64,000 nucleotides of DNA from Paracoccaceae bacterium (GCA_019454225.1 CP075370.1:434001-498000); one strand, 5' to 3'; shown: positions 1 to 8,387, numbered from the stretch's first letter. The notes: generated by a model from the letters alone, not told the origin. Translations and numbers: made by a program.

Positions 1-220
1 CGTAGGTTTGGACCAGCGTGAAACTCGGCGAAGGGACATCCTCTTGGCCAGCCAAACGTGCGCGGATCAGCGCGCGGGCAAGATGCGTCTTGCCTGCACC
101 GATCGGCCCTTCCAGTGCCACGGTGTCGCCCGCACACAGGACATGCGCCATCGCGCGCCCAAGCCGATCCGTGGCGGCATCGTCGGGCAGATAGAGCGTC
201 AGGTCGAGCGCACTGGGCAT
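1..220 (-). CDS. tsaE: TsaE, tRNA threonylcarbamoyladenosine (t6A) biosynthesis ATPase, partial
   Basis: This is the N-terminal part of a small P-loop ATPase read on the minus strand; the C-terminus lies beyond the left window edge. The translation has a Walker A motif GPIGAGKT at about residues 38-45, followed by LARALIRA and then PSPSFTLVQTY, which matches the TsaE signature (GxxGAGKT, then PSPTFTLV). TsaE works with TsaB and TsaD to form t6A37 on ANN-decoding tRNAs in the cytoplasm; tsaD lies at 13.4-14.5 kb in this window. The chosen ATG is at 220. An in-frame ATG at 253 would add 11 residues, and neither has a clear Shine-Dalgarno sequence. The identification is secure and only the start is uncertain. 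Confidence 0.88.
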   Translation of the reverse strand, partial: MPSALDLTLYLPDDAATDRLGRAMAHVLCAGDTVALEGPIGAGKTHLARALIRARLAGQEDVPSPSFTLVQTY

Positions 221-361
221 GGCTGGGAACGGCCGGGCTGCGGATAGGGGCATCCCCGGACATTACCGGGCTCGCCCGCCGCGACAAGCCGAAAGGCGGC
301 AATCCCTGTCGGCGCCGGTCGGGGGTCCCCGATTGCTGCCTTCCGTCCTTGCTTCGCCCCT

Positions 362-1954
362 TCAGGCGCTGCGGCGCCCGCTGGCGAACTGCGGCGCGGG
401 TTCGTCTGGCAGGGTCGCGGCATGGTGCGGGGCGGCCGCATCGTCGCGGAACACGATCAGCGTGGCACCCCCTGCAAGCCGCGCAAAGCGGCACGCGATG
501 CGGCGCCCGTCGGTCAGCCGCACGTCGTCGGCCCAGGCCGAAAGCGGACCCATGGCGGCAATGAAATCCTCTGCGCGATCCCAGACGGTGGTGGGTGCCG
601 AGCGGTTGCGCCAGTGTTCGCAAAGCGCTGCGGCCGCGGCCGTGCCTTCCAGAGTGGCGCCGGGATCGTGACCCCATAGCCGACTGTAGGCCGCATTCGA
701 CATGACGAGCGCACCGGCCTGCGAGAACACCGCGATCCCCTCGTCCATCGTGTCGATGACCGCCTGGCCCAGTTCCAGATCGGCACGATAGCGGCGGGTG
801 CGTGTCATCTCGGTCGAGATGTCTTCGAACATCAGGGCCAGTGCCCCGTTCGGATGCGGGCGCCCGGTGACACGGTAGGACTGGCCCGAGGGCAGGTTCC
901 AGATCTCCTCGTACAGGCCGGTTGCGGCGGCATCTTCCATTTCGGTCATCTGGCGGCGCCAGTTCCGATAATCCCGGGGTTCGGGGATCATCGAACGGTC
1001 GCGCAACGCATCGAAGAATGCGGCGAGCGATGGCCGGGCAGTCAGGAAGTCGGGCGGCAGACCCGTCAGGTCCAGCAGCGCAGGATTGAACAGGGCAAGG
1101 TTTCGCGCCTCGTCAAAGATCGCCAGTCCGGTGCGCAGATGCGCGAAGGTCTTTGTCAGCGTCTGCATGAAGGATCGCAGCGACATTTCCGCCTGAACCG
1201 CGCCATCGGCGGGAAGTGCGTGCACGATCCGGCCGTCACCGTCCGGCACGACGACGAGTTCGTACCAGTGCCCCGACTTGCCGTCGGAATCGGAGAGCCT
1301 CTGTCGCTGGTCCCGCGCGCCCTGCAGCGCGGCGAGACGGTCGAACAGCCGGGGCAGCGGCCACTCAAGCTCGGCCCCGGGTGGCAGGCGCTGCAGCGCA
1401 AGGTCAAGATAGTTGGCGTTTCCCCAGACCACGGCGCCATCGGCATCCTCGCGCCAGATCGGCACCGGCAGCGTCGATGTCGCGCGACGCAGAAGATCAA
1501 GCTCCTCCTGCATGCCGCTTTCGGCCAGCGAACCGGCCGTCTCATCCCCTTGAACCAGCGAGATGCGGGTCAACCCGCCACGCAGTTCTGCGGTCAGGGT
1601 AAGTGACGCATCCCCGCCCGTTCCGGTCAACACGATCCGCCCCTCTGACGGCAGGCGCGCGATGGTTTCGGCAAAGCCGGGAAAGCGCGGGTGCAGCCAT
1701 GCGCCCAGCCTTGTCCAGGCGCTGCCCGTGCGAAGCGGGCTGCGCTGCACCAGACCCCGTGCCACCGGCGTTGCATCGACCAGCGCCTCGCCATCGAACA
1801 GGAAGGTGACGGCCCCGGCGGGTTCGGCAAAGATGCCCGCGAGGACGGGCGGGCGCATCCGTGCCTGCATTGCGGCGAGCGCCAGGACGCCGAGGGCAGC
1901 GGCCATGATCGCCGTCACGACAAGGCCTGCGGCAAGAAAGGGATCGAACGTCAT
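362..1954 (-). CDS. Membrane-anchored multi-PAS protein upstream of regB
   Basis: This 530-residue protein has an N-terminal membrane segment (about residues 5-28) and then PAS-like sensor repeats near residues 145-235, 270-380 and 395-490. The PAS character is seen in phrases such as VIDTMDEGIAVFSQAG, followed by an asparagine-containing helix. I see no histidine-kinase H-box, no N/G ATP-binding boxes and no GGDEF or EAL motif, so it looks like a sensor or scaffold without an output domain, resembling the input part of DivL-like proteins. It lies co-directionally downstream of regB with an 85-bp gap and so may be cotranscribed with it. A TTG at 1984 could extend it by 10 residues; the ATG at 1954 is preferred. 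The specific function is unknown. Confidence 0.7.
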   Translation of the reverse strand: MTFDPFLAAGLVVTAIMAAALGVLALAAMQARMRPPVLAGIFAEPAGAVTFLFDGEALVDATPVARGLVQRSPLRTGSAWTRLGAWLHPRFPGFAETIARLPSEGRIVLTGTGGDASLTLTAELRGGLTRISLVQGDETAGSLAESGMQEELDLLRRATSTLPVPIWREDADGAVVWGNANYLDLALQRLPPGAELEWPLPRLFDRLAALQGARDQRQRLSDSDGKSGHWYELVVVPDGDGRIVHALPADGAVQAEMSLRSFMQTLTKTFAHLRTGLAIFDEARNLALFNPALLDLTGLPPDFLTARPSLAAFFDALRDRSMIPEPRDYRNWRRQMTEMEDAAATGLYEEIWNLPSGQSYRVTGRPHPNGALALMFEDISTEMTRTRRYRADLELGQAVIDTMDEGIAVFSQAGALVMSNAAYSRLWGHDPGATLEGTAAAAALCEHWRNRSAPTTVWDRAEDFIAAMGPLSAWADDVRLTDGRRIACRFARLAGGATLIVFRDDAAAPHHAATLPDEPAPQFASGRRSA

Positions 1955-2039
1955 CGCACACCCGGGCTGTCCACCTGACTGCAACCTTGTCGCGAACAGG
2001 TTAACGGCGCATTAAGCCAGAAGCTGACGAAACGTCGCC

Positions 2040-3428
2040 TCAGATTGCGTTCGGACGGTTCTCGCCCAGCGATCCCTCATCCTGGAGCACGATGTCGCGT
2101 GCGCGCCAGGCGACCTGGACGATGGCGCCGCCGCGCTCGGGGCGCTCGGCGGGGGTCAGGAACGGGTCGGAGGCATTGGCGAAGGATACCTCGGCGCCGG
2201 TGCGTTCCAGCAGCGTCTTTGCGATGAACAGGCCCAGGCCCATGCCCTCGTACTCCGGACGCTGTGCGCCATCCTGCGGCCCGCGACGCTGCCGGAGGAA
2301 CGGATCGCCGATCCGGCCGATCAGATGCGGCGGGTACCCCTCGCCATCGTCCACGATCGTCACGGACACCTTCTGCGGCGTCCATGTCGCATCGACCCAT
2401 ACGGAGGACCGTGCGAAATCGACCGCGTTCTGGATCAGGTTGCGCAGCCCGTGGATAAGCTCGGGGCGCCGCAGGATCACCGGCTGGCGGTCCGGCGCAC
2501 CACCCTCGGGGGCAAGATCGAAATGCACGGTGCGGCCGCGTTCCAGATGCGGCTCTGCCGCCTCGCGCAGCACCGCTCCGAGGGGCGCGCGGCGCAGGTG
2601 CAGGTCGTCCTTGCCCGCCCGCCCCATTGATCGCAGGATGTCGCGGCAACGGTCGGCCTGGTCCCGGATCAGCTGGGCATCCTCGCGCAGCGTCGGGCGG
2701 TCCGCCAGTTCCTCGATCAGTTCGGCGCTGACAAGCTTTATCGTGGCCAGCGGCGTGCCGAGTTCATGTGCGGCGGCTGCGACGACGCCGCCCAGGTCGG
2801 TCAGCTTCTGTTCCCGCGCCAGCGCCATCTGGGTTGCCAGCAAGGCCTCCGACATCACGCGGATCTCGTCGGCGACGCGATGCGAATAAAGCCCGAGAAA
2901 CAGGATCCCGATCAGGATCGACAGCCAGAAACCGAACTCGAACAGCGGCGGCACGACCAGCACGCTGCCATCGGCAAAGCGAAGCGGGATGTTGGCAAAG
3001 GCCGTCAGCGTGACCAGGCAGATCGCCGTCAGCCCCAGCAGGATCGTCGTGCGCAACTGCAGCGCCGAAGCCGAGATGACCACGGGCGCAAGGATCAGCA
3101 GGGCGAACGGATTGGTCAGCCCGCCGGTCAGGTATAGAAGGAATGACAATTGCGCGAGGTCGAACAGCAGCACAAGCATGGCCTCGACCTCGGTCAGGCG
3201 CTTGTTCTCGGGAAACACGAAGATCGAGATGAGATTGGCAACGATCGCCGCGCCGACCACAAGAAAGCACATGCCCAGCGGCAGTTGCAGCCCGTAGTAG
3301 CGATGCGCCACGGTGATCGCCATCAGCTGGCCGCAGATCGCCAGCCAGCGCAGCAGGATGAGCGTGCGCAGGCGGACGCTGCCCTGTCCGGTGTCGAAGG
3401 TTCGGAAGCCCCGGCTGGGTGAAAGCAT
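2040..3428 (-). CDS. regB: RegB/PrrB redox-sensing membrane histidine kinase
   Basis: RegB phosphorylates RegA under reducing or anaerobic conditions and controls photosynthesis, respiration, carbon and nitrogen fixation genes. The protein has 462 residues, close to the usual ~460. Six hydrophobic segments occupy roughly residues 20-180. The quinone-binding heptapeptide GGLTNPF is at about 102-108, the H-box AAAHELGTPLATI puts the phosphorylated His near 221, and the redox-active Cys in DQADRCRDILRS is near 261. An N box (LRNLIQNAVD) and G boxes (DDGEGYPP, GMGLGLFIAK) complete the kinase core. It is divergent from senC across a 94-bp gap. A TTG at 3464 could add 12 residues, but the ATG at 3428 follows a GGGGGC stretch and gives the family length. 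Confidence 0.95.
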   Translation of the reverse strand: MLSPSRGFRTFDTGQGSVRLRTLILLRWLAICGQLMAITVAHRYYGLQLPLGMCFLVVGAAIVANLISIFVFPENKRLTEVEAMLVLLFDLAQLSFLLYLTGGLTNPFALLILAPVVISASALQLRTTILLGLTAICLVTLTAFANIPLRFADGSVLVVPPLFEFGFWLSILIGILFLGLYSHRVADEIRVMSEALLATQMALAREQKLTDLGGVVAAAAHELGTPLATIKLVSAELIEELADRPTLREDAQLIRDQADRCRDILRSMGRAGKDDLHLRRAPLGAVLREAAEPHLERGRTVHFDLAPEGGAPDRQPVILRRPELIHGLRNLIQNAVDFARSSVWVDATWTPQKVSVTIVDDGEGYPPHLIGRIGDPFLRQRRGPQDGAQRPEYEGMGLGLFIAKTLLERTGAEVSFANASDPFLTPAERPERGGAIVQVAWRARDIVLQDEGSLGENRPNAI

Positions 3429-3522
3429 CGCATTGCCCCCGGCTGCGGGATCACGTAACCGCAATGCATGCTATGGCGCCCGGTCGGCCGGTTCAATGGC
3501 GCCTGGAAGGTGGAGAACTGGA

Positions 3523-4137
3523 ATGGCGCGTGTCTGGGCAATGGCGGCGGTGGTGGCGGTGGCGGGGGGTCTCGGGGCGACCGCCTGGAAGATATACTCC
3601 GATCGCATGGCCGATCCTTTCGCGGCATGTCGCGGCGGACAGGTCGCGGGCGGCGCCATTGGCGGACCCTTCGCCCTGACCGATCAGGCTGGTCGTCAGG
3701 TGACCGAGGCCGAGGTGATCACCAGGCCGTCGCTGGTCTATTTCGGCTACACGTTCTGCCCCGATGTCTGCCCGCTGGACAACCAGCGCAATGCCGAGGC
3801 GGTGGACATCCTGGAAGAGATGGGAATCGAGGCAATCCCGGTCTTCATCTCGATCGACCCCAAGCGCGATACGCCCGAGGTATTGGCGGACTATGCCGCC
3901 AACATGCACCCCCGGATGATCGCCCTGACCGGCACCGACGATCAGGTTCGGGCCGCGTCGCAGGCATACAAGACCTATTTCAAGGTGCAGGACCCGGCCG
4001 AGGAATTCTATCTGATCGACCATTCCACCTTCACCTACCTGATGACGCCGGATCGCGGTTTCGTCGACTTCTTCAAGCGCGAGGTCACGCCGGACCAGAT
4101 GGCAGAGCGCGTCGCCTGCTTCCTGAATGCCGGCTAG
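3523..4137 (+). CDS. senC: SenC/PrrC, SCO1-family copper chaperone
   Basis: SCO1/SenC proteins deliver copper to the CuA or CuB centres of heme-copper oxidases and, in Rhodobacter, influence RegB/PrrB signalling. The 204-residue product has an N-terminal membrane anchor (about residues 5-20) and then a thioredoxin-like domain with the copper motif FCPDVC (CxxxC) and the distal His in LIDHSTFTYL. The frame is open further upstream, but the ATG at 3523 is preceded by GGTGGAGAA at good spacing and gives the usual family length. It lies between regB (divergent) and regA (same strand, 89 bp downstream), as in the Rhodobacter reg locus. All metal ligands are intact. Confidence 0.94.
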   Translation: MARVWAMAAVVAVAGGLGATAWKIYSDRMADPFAACRGGQVAGGAIGGPFALTDQAGRQVTEAEVITRPSLVYFGYTFCPDVCPLDNQRNAEAVDILEEMGIEAIPVFISIDPKRDTPEVLADYAANMHPRMIALTGTDDQVRAASQAYKTYFKVQDPAEEFYLIDHSTFTYLMTPDRGFVDFFKREVTPDQMAERVACFLNAG

Positions 4138-4165
4138 GCCAAAGCCGCCCGCCTGACCGCCCCGT

Positions 4166-4194
4166 TTGACTGCGGCGTGGCAGGTGCCTAGGTT
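4166..4194 (+). promoter_or_regulatory. Candidate sigma-70 promoter of regA
   Basis: TTGACT (4166-4171) and TAGGTT (4189-4194) are separated by 17 bp and lie 32 bp upstream of the regA start. The -35 is close to consensus; the -10 has the TAGnnT form seen at other candidate promoters in this window. This would let regA be expressed independently of senC. It was read by eye only. Confidence 0.4.
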
Positions 4195-4226
4195 CATTTG
4201 CACGTATCGCGCAGCAGGAGAGAAGC

Positions 4227-4781
4227 ATGGCAGAGGATGCCGCCGCAGAACTGGGTCCGGATCGCAGCCTTCTGCTTGTGGACGATGACGAACCCTTCCT
4301 GAAACGCCTTGCGAGGGCGATGGAAAAGCGCGGCTTCCTTCCCGAGACGGCCGACAGCGTCGCGGCCGGCCGGGCAATTGCCCAGGCCCGTCCCCCCGCC
4401 TATGCGGTGGTCGACCTGCGACTGGAGGATGGCAACGGGCTCGACGTGGTGGAGATGCTGCGCGAGCGACGGCCGGATTGCCGGATTGTGGTGCTGACGG
4501 GATACGGGGCGATTGCGACGGCGGTCGCCGCCGTCAAGATCGGCGCCATCGACTACCTTTCGAAACCTGCGGATGCGAACGAGGTCACCAACGCGCTCCT
4601 GTCGCGGGGCGACGCGCTTCCGGCGCCGCCGGACAATCCGATGTCTGCAGACCGGGTCCGATGGGAGCACATCCAGCGGGTCTATGAAATGTGCGACCGC
4701 AACGTTTCGGAAACCGCGCGCCGACTGAACATGCATCGCCGTACGCTTCAGCGGATTCTGGCCAAACGCAGCCCCCGTTGA
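4227..4781 (+). CDS. regA: RegA/PrrA global redox response regulator
   Basis: RegA is the DNA-binding partner of RegB and regulates photosystem, cytochrome, nitrogenase and CO2-fixation genes. At 184 residues it has the family length. The receiver domain (about 14-125) shows the acidic DDD cluster near 19-21, the phosphoacceptor Asp63 in VVDLRLEDG, and the conserved Lys in YLSKPAD. After a proline-containing linker, the Fis-type helix-turn-helix (NVSETARRLNMHRRTLQRIL) occupies the C-terminus and is essentially the invariant RegA sequence. A GGAGAG Shine-Dalgarno precedes the ATG. It is followed by hvrA, as in Rhodobacter. Confidence 0.96.
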   Translation: MAEDAAAELGPDRSLLLVDDDEPFLKRLARAMEKRGFLPETADSVAAGRAIAQARPPAYAVVDLRLEDGNGLDVVEMLRERRPDCRIVVLTGYGAIATAVAAVKIGAIDYLSKPADANEVTNALLSRGDALPAPPDNPMSADRVRWEHIQRVYEMCDRNVSETARRLNMHRRTLQRILAKRSPR

Positions 4782-4815
4782 ATTGACCAGTCCTTTTCGA
4801 CGTCTTGAATGCCAC

Positions 4816-4829
4816 TATACGAACGTATA
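4816..4829. promoter_or_regulatory. Palindrome TATACG-AA-CGTATA upstream of hvrA
   Basis: A perfect 6-bp inverted repeat with a 2-bp spacer lies 35 bp upstream of the hvrA start in an AT-rich stretch that is unusual for this GC-rich DNA. Its position fits an operator or a curved promoter region of hvrA. No regulator can be assigned from sequence alone. Confidence 0.4.
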
Positions 4830-4864
4830 CCGTGTATGCAATTCAATGAAAGAAGGACGGGACT

Positions 4865-5179
4865 ATGGAAATCAACCTCAACGACCTGTCACTGAAGGAG
4901 CTCAAGGACCTTCAGTCCCAGGTGGCGCGCGCGATTTCGAGCTTTGAGGACCGGCGCAAGAAAGCCGCGCTTGTCGAGCTTGAGGAAAAGGCGCGGGAAC
5001 TGGGGTTCAATCTGGCAGAACTCGCCACGCTGACGACGGCCCGGGGCAAGACTGTTTCTGCTCCCAAATTCGCGAACCCGGCAAACCCTGCCGATACCTG
5101 GACAGGACGTGGCCGCAAGCCCCGCTGGTTCAGCGAGGCGCTCGCCGCAGGCAAGCAGCCGGGCGACATGGCGATCTGA
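4865..5179 (+). CDS. hvrA: HvrA, H-NS-family nucleoid protein and low-light regulator
   Basis: HvrA is the H-NS-like regulator that activates light-harvesting and reaction-centre genes in dim light in Rhodobacter capsulatus; R. sphaeroides has the similar Spb. The 104-residue protein has an N-terminal coiled-coil oligomerisation region (about 5-50, rich in E/K/L) and a C-terminal DNA-binding motif, PADTWTGRGRKPRWF, near 80-94, where the GRGRKP core is the AT-hook-like loop of this family. The ATG follows AAAGAAGGACGGG, a strong ribosome binding site. It is convergent with hvrB, which ends 6 bp away. Confidence 0.93.
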   Translation: MEINLNDLSLKELKDLQSQVARAISSFEDRRKKAALVELEEKARELGFNLAELATLTTARGKTVSAPKFANPANPADTWTGRGRKPRWFSEALAAGKQPGDMAI

Positions 5180-5185
5180 GCCCGG

Positions 5186-6058
5186 TCAGGCCTGGCGGGA
5201 AAGCCACGCCAGGAAGGCCCGCGCAGGGGCGCGGGGTGGGCCTGGCGGCGTGACGACGAAATAGGCCGGCAGGCGGTCGCGGCTTTCGTGAACCAGTACC
5301 AGTCGGCCTTCGCGTACGTCGTCCTCGACCAGCGCTGCGCTTTCGACGACCAGACCAAGCCCTTGCCGCGCCGCGGCGAGGGCAAGCGACTCGTCGGATA
5401 TCTCGGTGGCCGACAACAGCGCGGGCTCGAGCCCCAGGCTGCGCAGATAGTCGTCCTGTTCCAGCCAGCCGCGCGACAGGATCCAGTCCATGTCCGCCAG
5501 CCGATCCTGCCCGATCGGAACCTCGCCGACAACTGCAGGGGCCGCGGCAACCACCAGCCGGGCGGCGGCAAGATAACGGGCCGTCACGCCGGGCCAGTTG
5601 CCCTGCCCATAGCGGATACCCAGGTCCATGCCGTCGCGGCGCAGGTCGACCACACGGTTGTCGGGATGCAGCGACAGGCCGATATCGGGGTGCAGCGCCC
5701 AGAAATCCCGCAGGCGCGGCATCAGCCACTGCGCGGCGAAGGCCGTGGTCAGCGTGATGCGCACCGGGCGGTCGGCGCCGCCTGCCCGCAACCCCTCGAC
5801 AGCGGACTGGATCGCACCAAAGCCCTCCTCCAGCGCCTGCGCCAGACGCGCGCCGTCCGCGGTCAGCGCCATGCGCCGCCCCTCGCGCAGCACCAGCGGC
5901 ACCGCCAGATGATCCTCCAGCGCGCGAACCTGCTGCGCCACCGCCGCATGCGTGACGTTCAGGATGCGTGCGGCGGCGGAAAAGCCGCCGGATTGCGCGA
6001 CAGCCTGAAAGGCGCGCAACGCGGTCAGCGGTGGCAGGTGTCGCCAGTCGATGGGCAT
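5186..6058 (-). CDS. hvrB: HvrB, LysR-family regulator of orf5 and ahcY
   Basis: The 290-residue protein has an N-terminal winged helix (about residues 10-68; AVAQSGGFSAAARILNVTHAAVAQQVRALE) and a LysR effector domain to the end. Its position between hvrA and the divergent orf5 identifies it as HvrB, which in R. capsulatus activates orf5 and ahcY and autoregulates. By sequence alone it belongs to the GcvA-like LysR group, so the symbol rests mainly on conserved synteny. No Shine-Dalgarno is obvious upstream of the ATG. The effector is unknown; a methylation-cycle metabolite would be plausible given the ahcY target, but that is inference. Confidence 0.85.
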   Translation of the reverse strand: MPIDWRHLPPLTALRAFQAVAQSGGFSAAARILNVTHAAVAQQVRALEDHLAVPLVLREGRRMALTADGARLAQALEEGFGAIQSAVEGLRAGGADRPVRITLTTAFAAQWLMPRLRDFWALHPDIGLSLHPDNRVVDLRRDGMDLGIRYGQGNWPGVTARYLAAARLVVAAAPAVVGEVPIGQDRLADMDWILSRGWLEQDDYLRSLGLEPALLSATEISDESLALAAARQGLGLVVESAALVEDDVREGRLVLVHESRDRLPAYFVVTPPGPPRAPARAFLAWLSRQA

Positions 6059-6060
6059 GT

Positions 6061-6095
6061 GTTAGCCAGTCTTACAGATCGGAAAAATTCCTGAT
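6061..6095. promoter_or_regulatory. Candidate HvrB (LysR-type) binding sites between hvrB and orf5
   Basis: Two imperfect dyads lie side by side directly upstream of hvrB. GTTAGCCAGTCTTAC (6061-6075) contains the T-N11-A pattern of LysR boxes. ATCGGAAAAATTCCTGAT (6078-6095) is a second inverted repeat with one inserted base. They sit where a LysR regulator would control both its own gene and divergent orf5. Assignment to HvrB is inferred from position. Confidence 0.4.
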
Positions 6096-6155
6096 TCGGA
6101 TATCGTCGTGTTTAAGGGCAATACTGTCCCCATCCGATCAATGGAGGAACAGGAA

Positions 6156-6296
6156 ATGTTGCATATACTCGCCCAGGTGATGATGATCGCCACCCGCCAG
6201 CTGCCGCCCCCTGCCCTGCATGGGCAGGACCGGTCCATCCGCGATGACGAGAATCGCCGCAAGGCGTGGTCGATGCTCGGCGGGATCAGGTTCTGA
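6156..6296 (+). CDS. orf5: Orf5, conserved 46-residue protein of the ahcY locus
   Basis: A small gene divergent from hvrB. The start at 6156 is set by a strong Shine-Dalgarno, GGAGGA at 6143-6148, 7 nt upstream; the frame stays open another 16 codons upstream but without a ribosome site. The predicted product begins MLHILAQVMMIATRQ, has a proline-rich centre (LPPPALHGQDR) and a basic/tryptophan-containing tail ending WSMLGGIRF. It has no recognised domain, and whether the short hydrophobic N-terminus associates with membranes is open. In R. capsulatus a small orf5 at this location is activated by HvrB together with ahcY. Its 3' end overlaps the convergent HD-domain gene by 11 bp. Confidence 0.65.
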   Translation: MLHILAQVMMIATRQLPPPALHGQDRSIRDDENRRKAWSMLGGIRF

Positions 6297-6888
6297 TCGT
6301 GCAGGCATCCAGCAAGGCGGTGTGCCGCGCAACGTAGTCCGCCCGCACCTCTGCGGGCGGGCGCAACCGTATCTCCAGCCCGGCCACCAGGGCACTGTCC
6401 TGTCGTCCGAACAGCCGGTCAGCCTCATCCCGCGAAAACCCCGCGATCTGCACCGCCTCGAGCCAGGCCGAAACCCGGTCTGCCGACTTGATGGCCCGCT
6501 TCACCGCCAGCGGCAGCACCGCGGGCAGGCCGAACCGCAGATGAACCGCCGCCGACAGCCGCTCATCCAGCGCGCCATAGCCCGGGCCAACCGCTGCCTT
6601 TACCGGGCTGATCATGTCCCCGATCACATACTCCGGGGCATCATGCAGCAGCGCGGCCAGCCGCCAGCGCGGCCCTTCCGCAGGGTTGCGGCGCGCAAAG
6701 ATCTGTTCGACCAGCAACGAATGTTCCGCCACCGAATAGGGCCAGTCGCCCCGCGTCTGCCCGTTCCAGCGCGCGACGAAGGCCAGGCCATGCGCGATGT
6801 CCTCGACCTCGATATCGACCGGTGTCGGGTCCAGCAGATCCAGCCTGCGGCCCGACAGCATCCGTTGCCACGCGCGGGGTTGTTTCAT
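6286..6888 (-). CDS. HD-domain phosphohydrolase (YfbR-like)
   Basis: The 200-residue protein carries the HD-superfamily metal ligands H56 (SVAEHSLLV), H82-D83 ([13 protein letters not shown]) and D137 ([10 protein letters not shown]), arranged as in YfbR-type 5'-deoxynucleotidases and related small HD phosphohydrolases. A nucleotide monophosphatase activity is therefore likely, but the substrate cannot be read from sequence. The gene is antisense to the surrounding methylation-cycle genes, overlaps the orf5 stop, and its start lies about 100 bp from the ahcY start, so the two are divergently arranged. The full set of catalytic residues argues that it is functional. Confidence 0.82.
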   Translation of the reverse strand: MKQPRAWQRMLSGRRLDLLDPTPVDIEVEDIAHGLAFVARWNGQTRGDWPYSVAEHSLLVEQIFARRNPAEGPRWRLAALLHDAPEYVIGDMISPVKAAVGPGYGALDERLSAAVHLRFGLPAVLPLAVKRAIKSADRVSAWLEAVQIAGFSRDEADRLFGRQDSALVAGLEIRLRPPAEVRADYVARHTALLDACTIRT

Positions 6889-6929
6889 CGCATCCTCCAG
6901 GCCGGGACGTTATCCGCTGCGCTGCCGCA

Positions 6930-6958
6930 TTGTCGAGACGGGGTCCCCGTGCTAAGTG
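6930..6958 (+). promoter_or_regulatory. Candidate promoter of ahcY
   Basis: TTGTCG (6930-6935) and TAAGTG (6953-6958) are spaced by exactly 17 bp, placing the transcription start about 20 bp upstream of the ahcY ATG. This gives ahcY its own promoter on the near side of the HD-domain gene. The leader is too short for a riboswitch. Confidence 0.45.
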
Positions 6959-6986
6959 CCCCCCGATAACTTTGCAGGGACAAGCC

Positions 6987-8387
6987 ATGGCCACCGATTA
7001 CGCCGTCAAAGACATCGCGCTCGCCGATTTCGGCCGCAAGGAGCTGATGATTGCCGAGACCGAGATGCCTGGGCTGATGGCCTGCCGTGAGGAGTTCGGC
7101 GCGGCAAAGCCCCTCAAGGGTGCGCGCATCGCGGGTTCGCTGCACATGACCATCCAGACCGGTGTGCTGATCGAGACACTGGCGGCGCTTGGCGCCGAGG
7201 TCCGCTGGGCGTCGTGCAACATCTTCTCCACCCAGGATCACGCGGCGGCGGCCATCGCGGCCGCAGGCGTTCCCGTCTTTGCCCACAAGGGCGAGACGCT
7301 TGAGGATTACTGGACCTTCACTGACCGGATCTTCCAGTTCGGCGGCGAAGGCGGCACCTGCAACATGATCCTGGACGATGGCGGCGATGCAACGCTGTAC
7401 ATCCTTCTGGGCGCGCGGGTCGAGGCAGGCGAAACCGACCTGATCGAGGTGCCGACCAGCGACGAAGAGGTCTGCCTGTTCAACCAGATCAAGAAGCGTC
7501 TTGCGGCCTCGCCCGGCTGGTTCACCCGGCAGCGCGATGCGATCAAGGGTGTCTCGGAGGAAACCACCACCGGCGTCCACCGCCTGTACGAACTGCACAA
7601 GAAGGGCCTGCTGCCCTTCCCGGCGATCAACGTCAACGATAGCGTCACGAAGTCGAAGTTCGACAACAAGTACGGCTGCAAGGAATCGCTGGTCGACGGC
7701 ATCCGCCGCGCCACCGACACGATGATGGCCGGCAAGGTCGCGGTCGTCTGCGGCTATGGCGACGTGGGCAAGGGCTCGGCGGCCAGCCTGCGCGGTGCGG
7801 GCGCCCGCGTGAAGGTGACCGAGGTCGATCCGATCTGCGCCCTTCAGGCGGCGATGGATGGCTATGAGGTCACGCTGCTGGAGGATGAGGTCGCCTCGGC
7901 CGACATCTTCATCACCACCACCGGCAACAAGGACGTGATCCGCATCGAGCACATGCGCGCGATGAAGGACATGGCGATCGTCGGAAACATCGGCCACTTC
8001 GACAACGAAATCCAGGTTGCCGCGCTCAAGAACCACAAGTGGACCAACGTGAAAGACCAGGTTGACCTGATCGAGATGCCCTCGGGCAACCGGATCATCC
8101 TGCTGTCCGAAGGGCGCCTTTTGAACCTCGGCAACGCCACCGGCCACCCCTCCTTCGTGATGTCGGCCAGCTTCACCAACCAGGTTCTTGCCCAGATCGA
8201 GCTGTGGACCAAGGGGCAGGACTACGCCCCAGGTGTCTACATCCTGCCGAAGGCCCTGGATGAAAAGGTCGCCCGCCTGCACCTCAAGAAGATCGGCGTG
8301 AAGCTGACCGAGCTGAAGCCCGAACAGGCGGCCTACATCGGCGTGAAACCCGAGGGTCCGTTCAAGAGCGATCACTATCGCTATTGA
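6987..8387 (+). CDS. ahcY: Adenosylhomocysteinase (S-adenosyl-L-homocysteine hydrolase)
   Basis: AhcY reversibly cleaves S-adenosylhomocysteine to adenosine and homocysteine, removing the product inhibitor of methyltransferases; in phototrophs this includes bacteriochlorophyll methylation. The 466-residue sequence shows NAD binding at [20 protein letters not shown], the substrate-site segments [13 protein letters not shown] and [10 protein letters not shown], and the hallmark C-terminus PFKSDHYRY. The ATG at 6987 ([16 protein letters not shown]) is preceded by GCAGGGA. In Rhodobacter it is regulated by HvrB. A cytoplasmic, NAD-containing tetramer is expected from the family. Confidence 0.98.
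   Translation: MATDYAVKDIALADFGRKELMIAETEMPGLMACREEFGAAKPLKGARIAGSLHMTIQTGVLIETLAALGAEVRWASCNIFSTQDHAAAAIAAAGVPVFAHKGETLEDYWTFTDRIFQFGGEGGTCNMILDDGGDATLYILLGARVEAGETDLIEVPTSDEEVCLFNQIKKRLAASPGWFTRQRDAIKGVSEETTTGVHRLYELHKKGLLPFPAINVNDSVTKSKFDNKYGCKESLVDGIRRATDTMMAGKVAVVCGYGDVGKGSAASLRGAGARVKVTEVDPICALQAAMDGYEVTLLEDEVASADIFITTTGNKDVIRIEHMRAMKDMAIVGNIGHFDNEIQVAALKNHKWTNVKDQVDLIEMPSGNRIILLSEGRLLNLGNATGHPSFVMSASFTNQVLAQIELWTKGQDYAPGVYILPKALDEKVARLHLKKIGVKLTELKPEQAAYIGVKPEGPFKSDHYRY

Noticed and set aside
6889-6986. Possible S-adenosylhomocysteine riboswitch upstream of ahcY
   Set aside because: The gap is under 100 bp and the candidate promoter leaves only about 20 nt of leader. I could not build the required helices.
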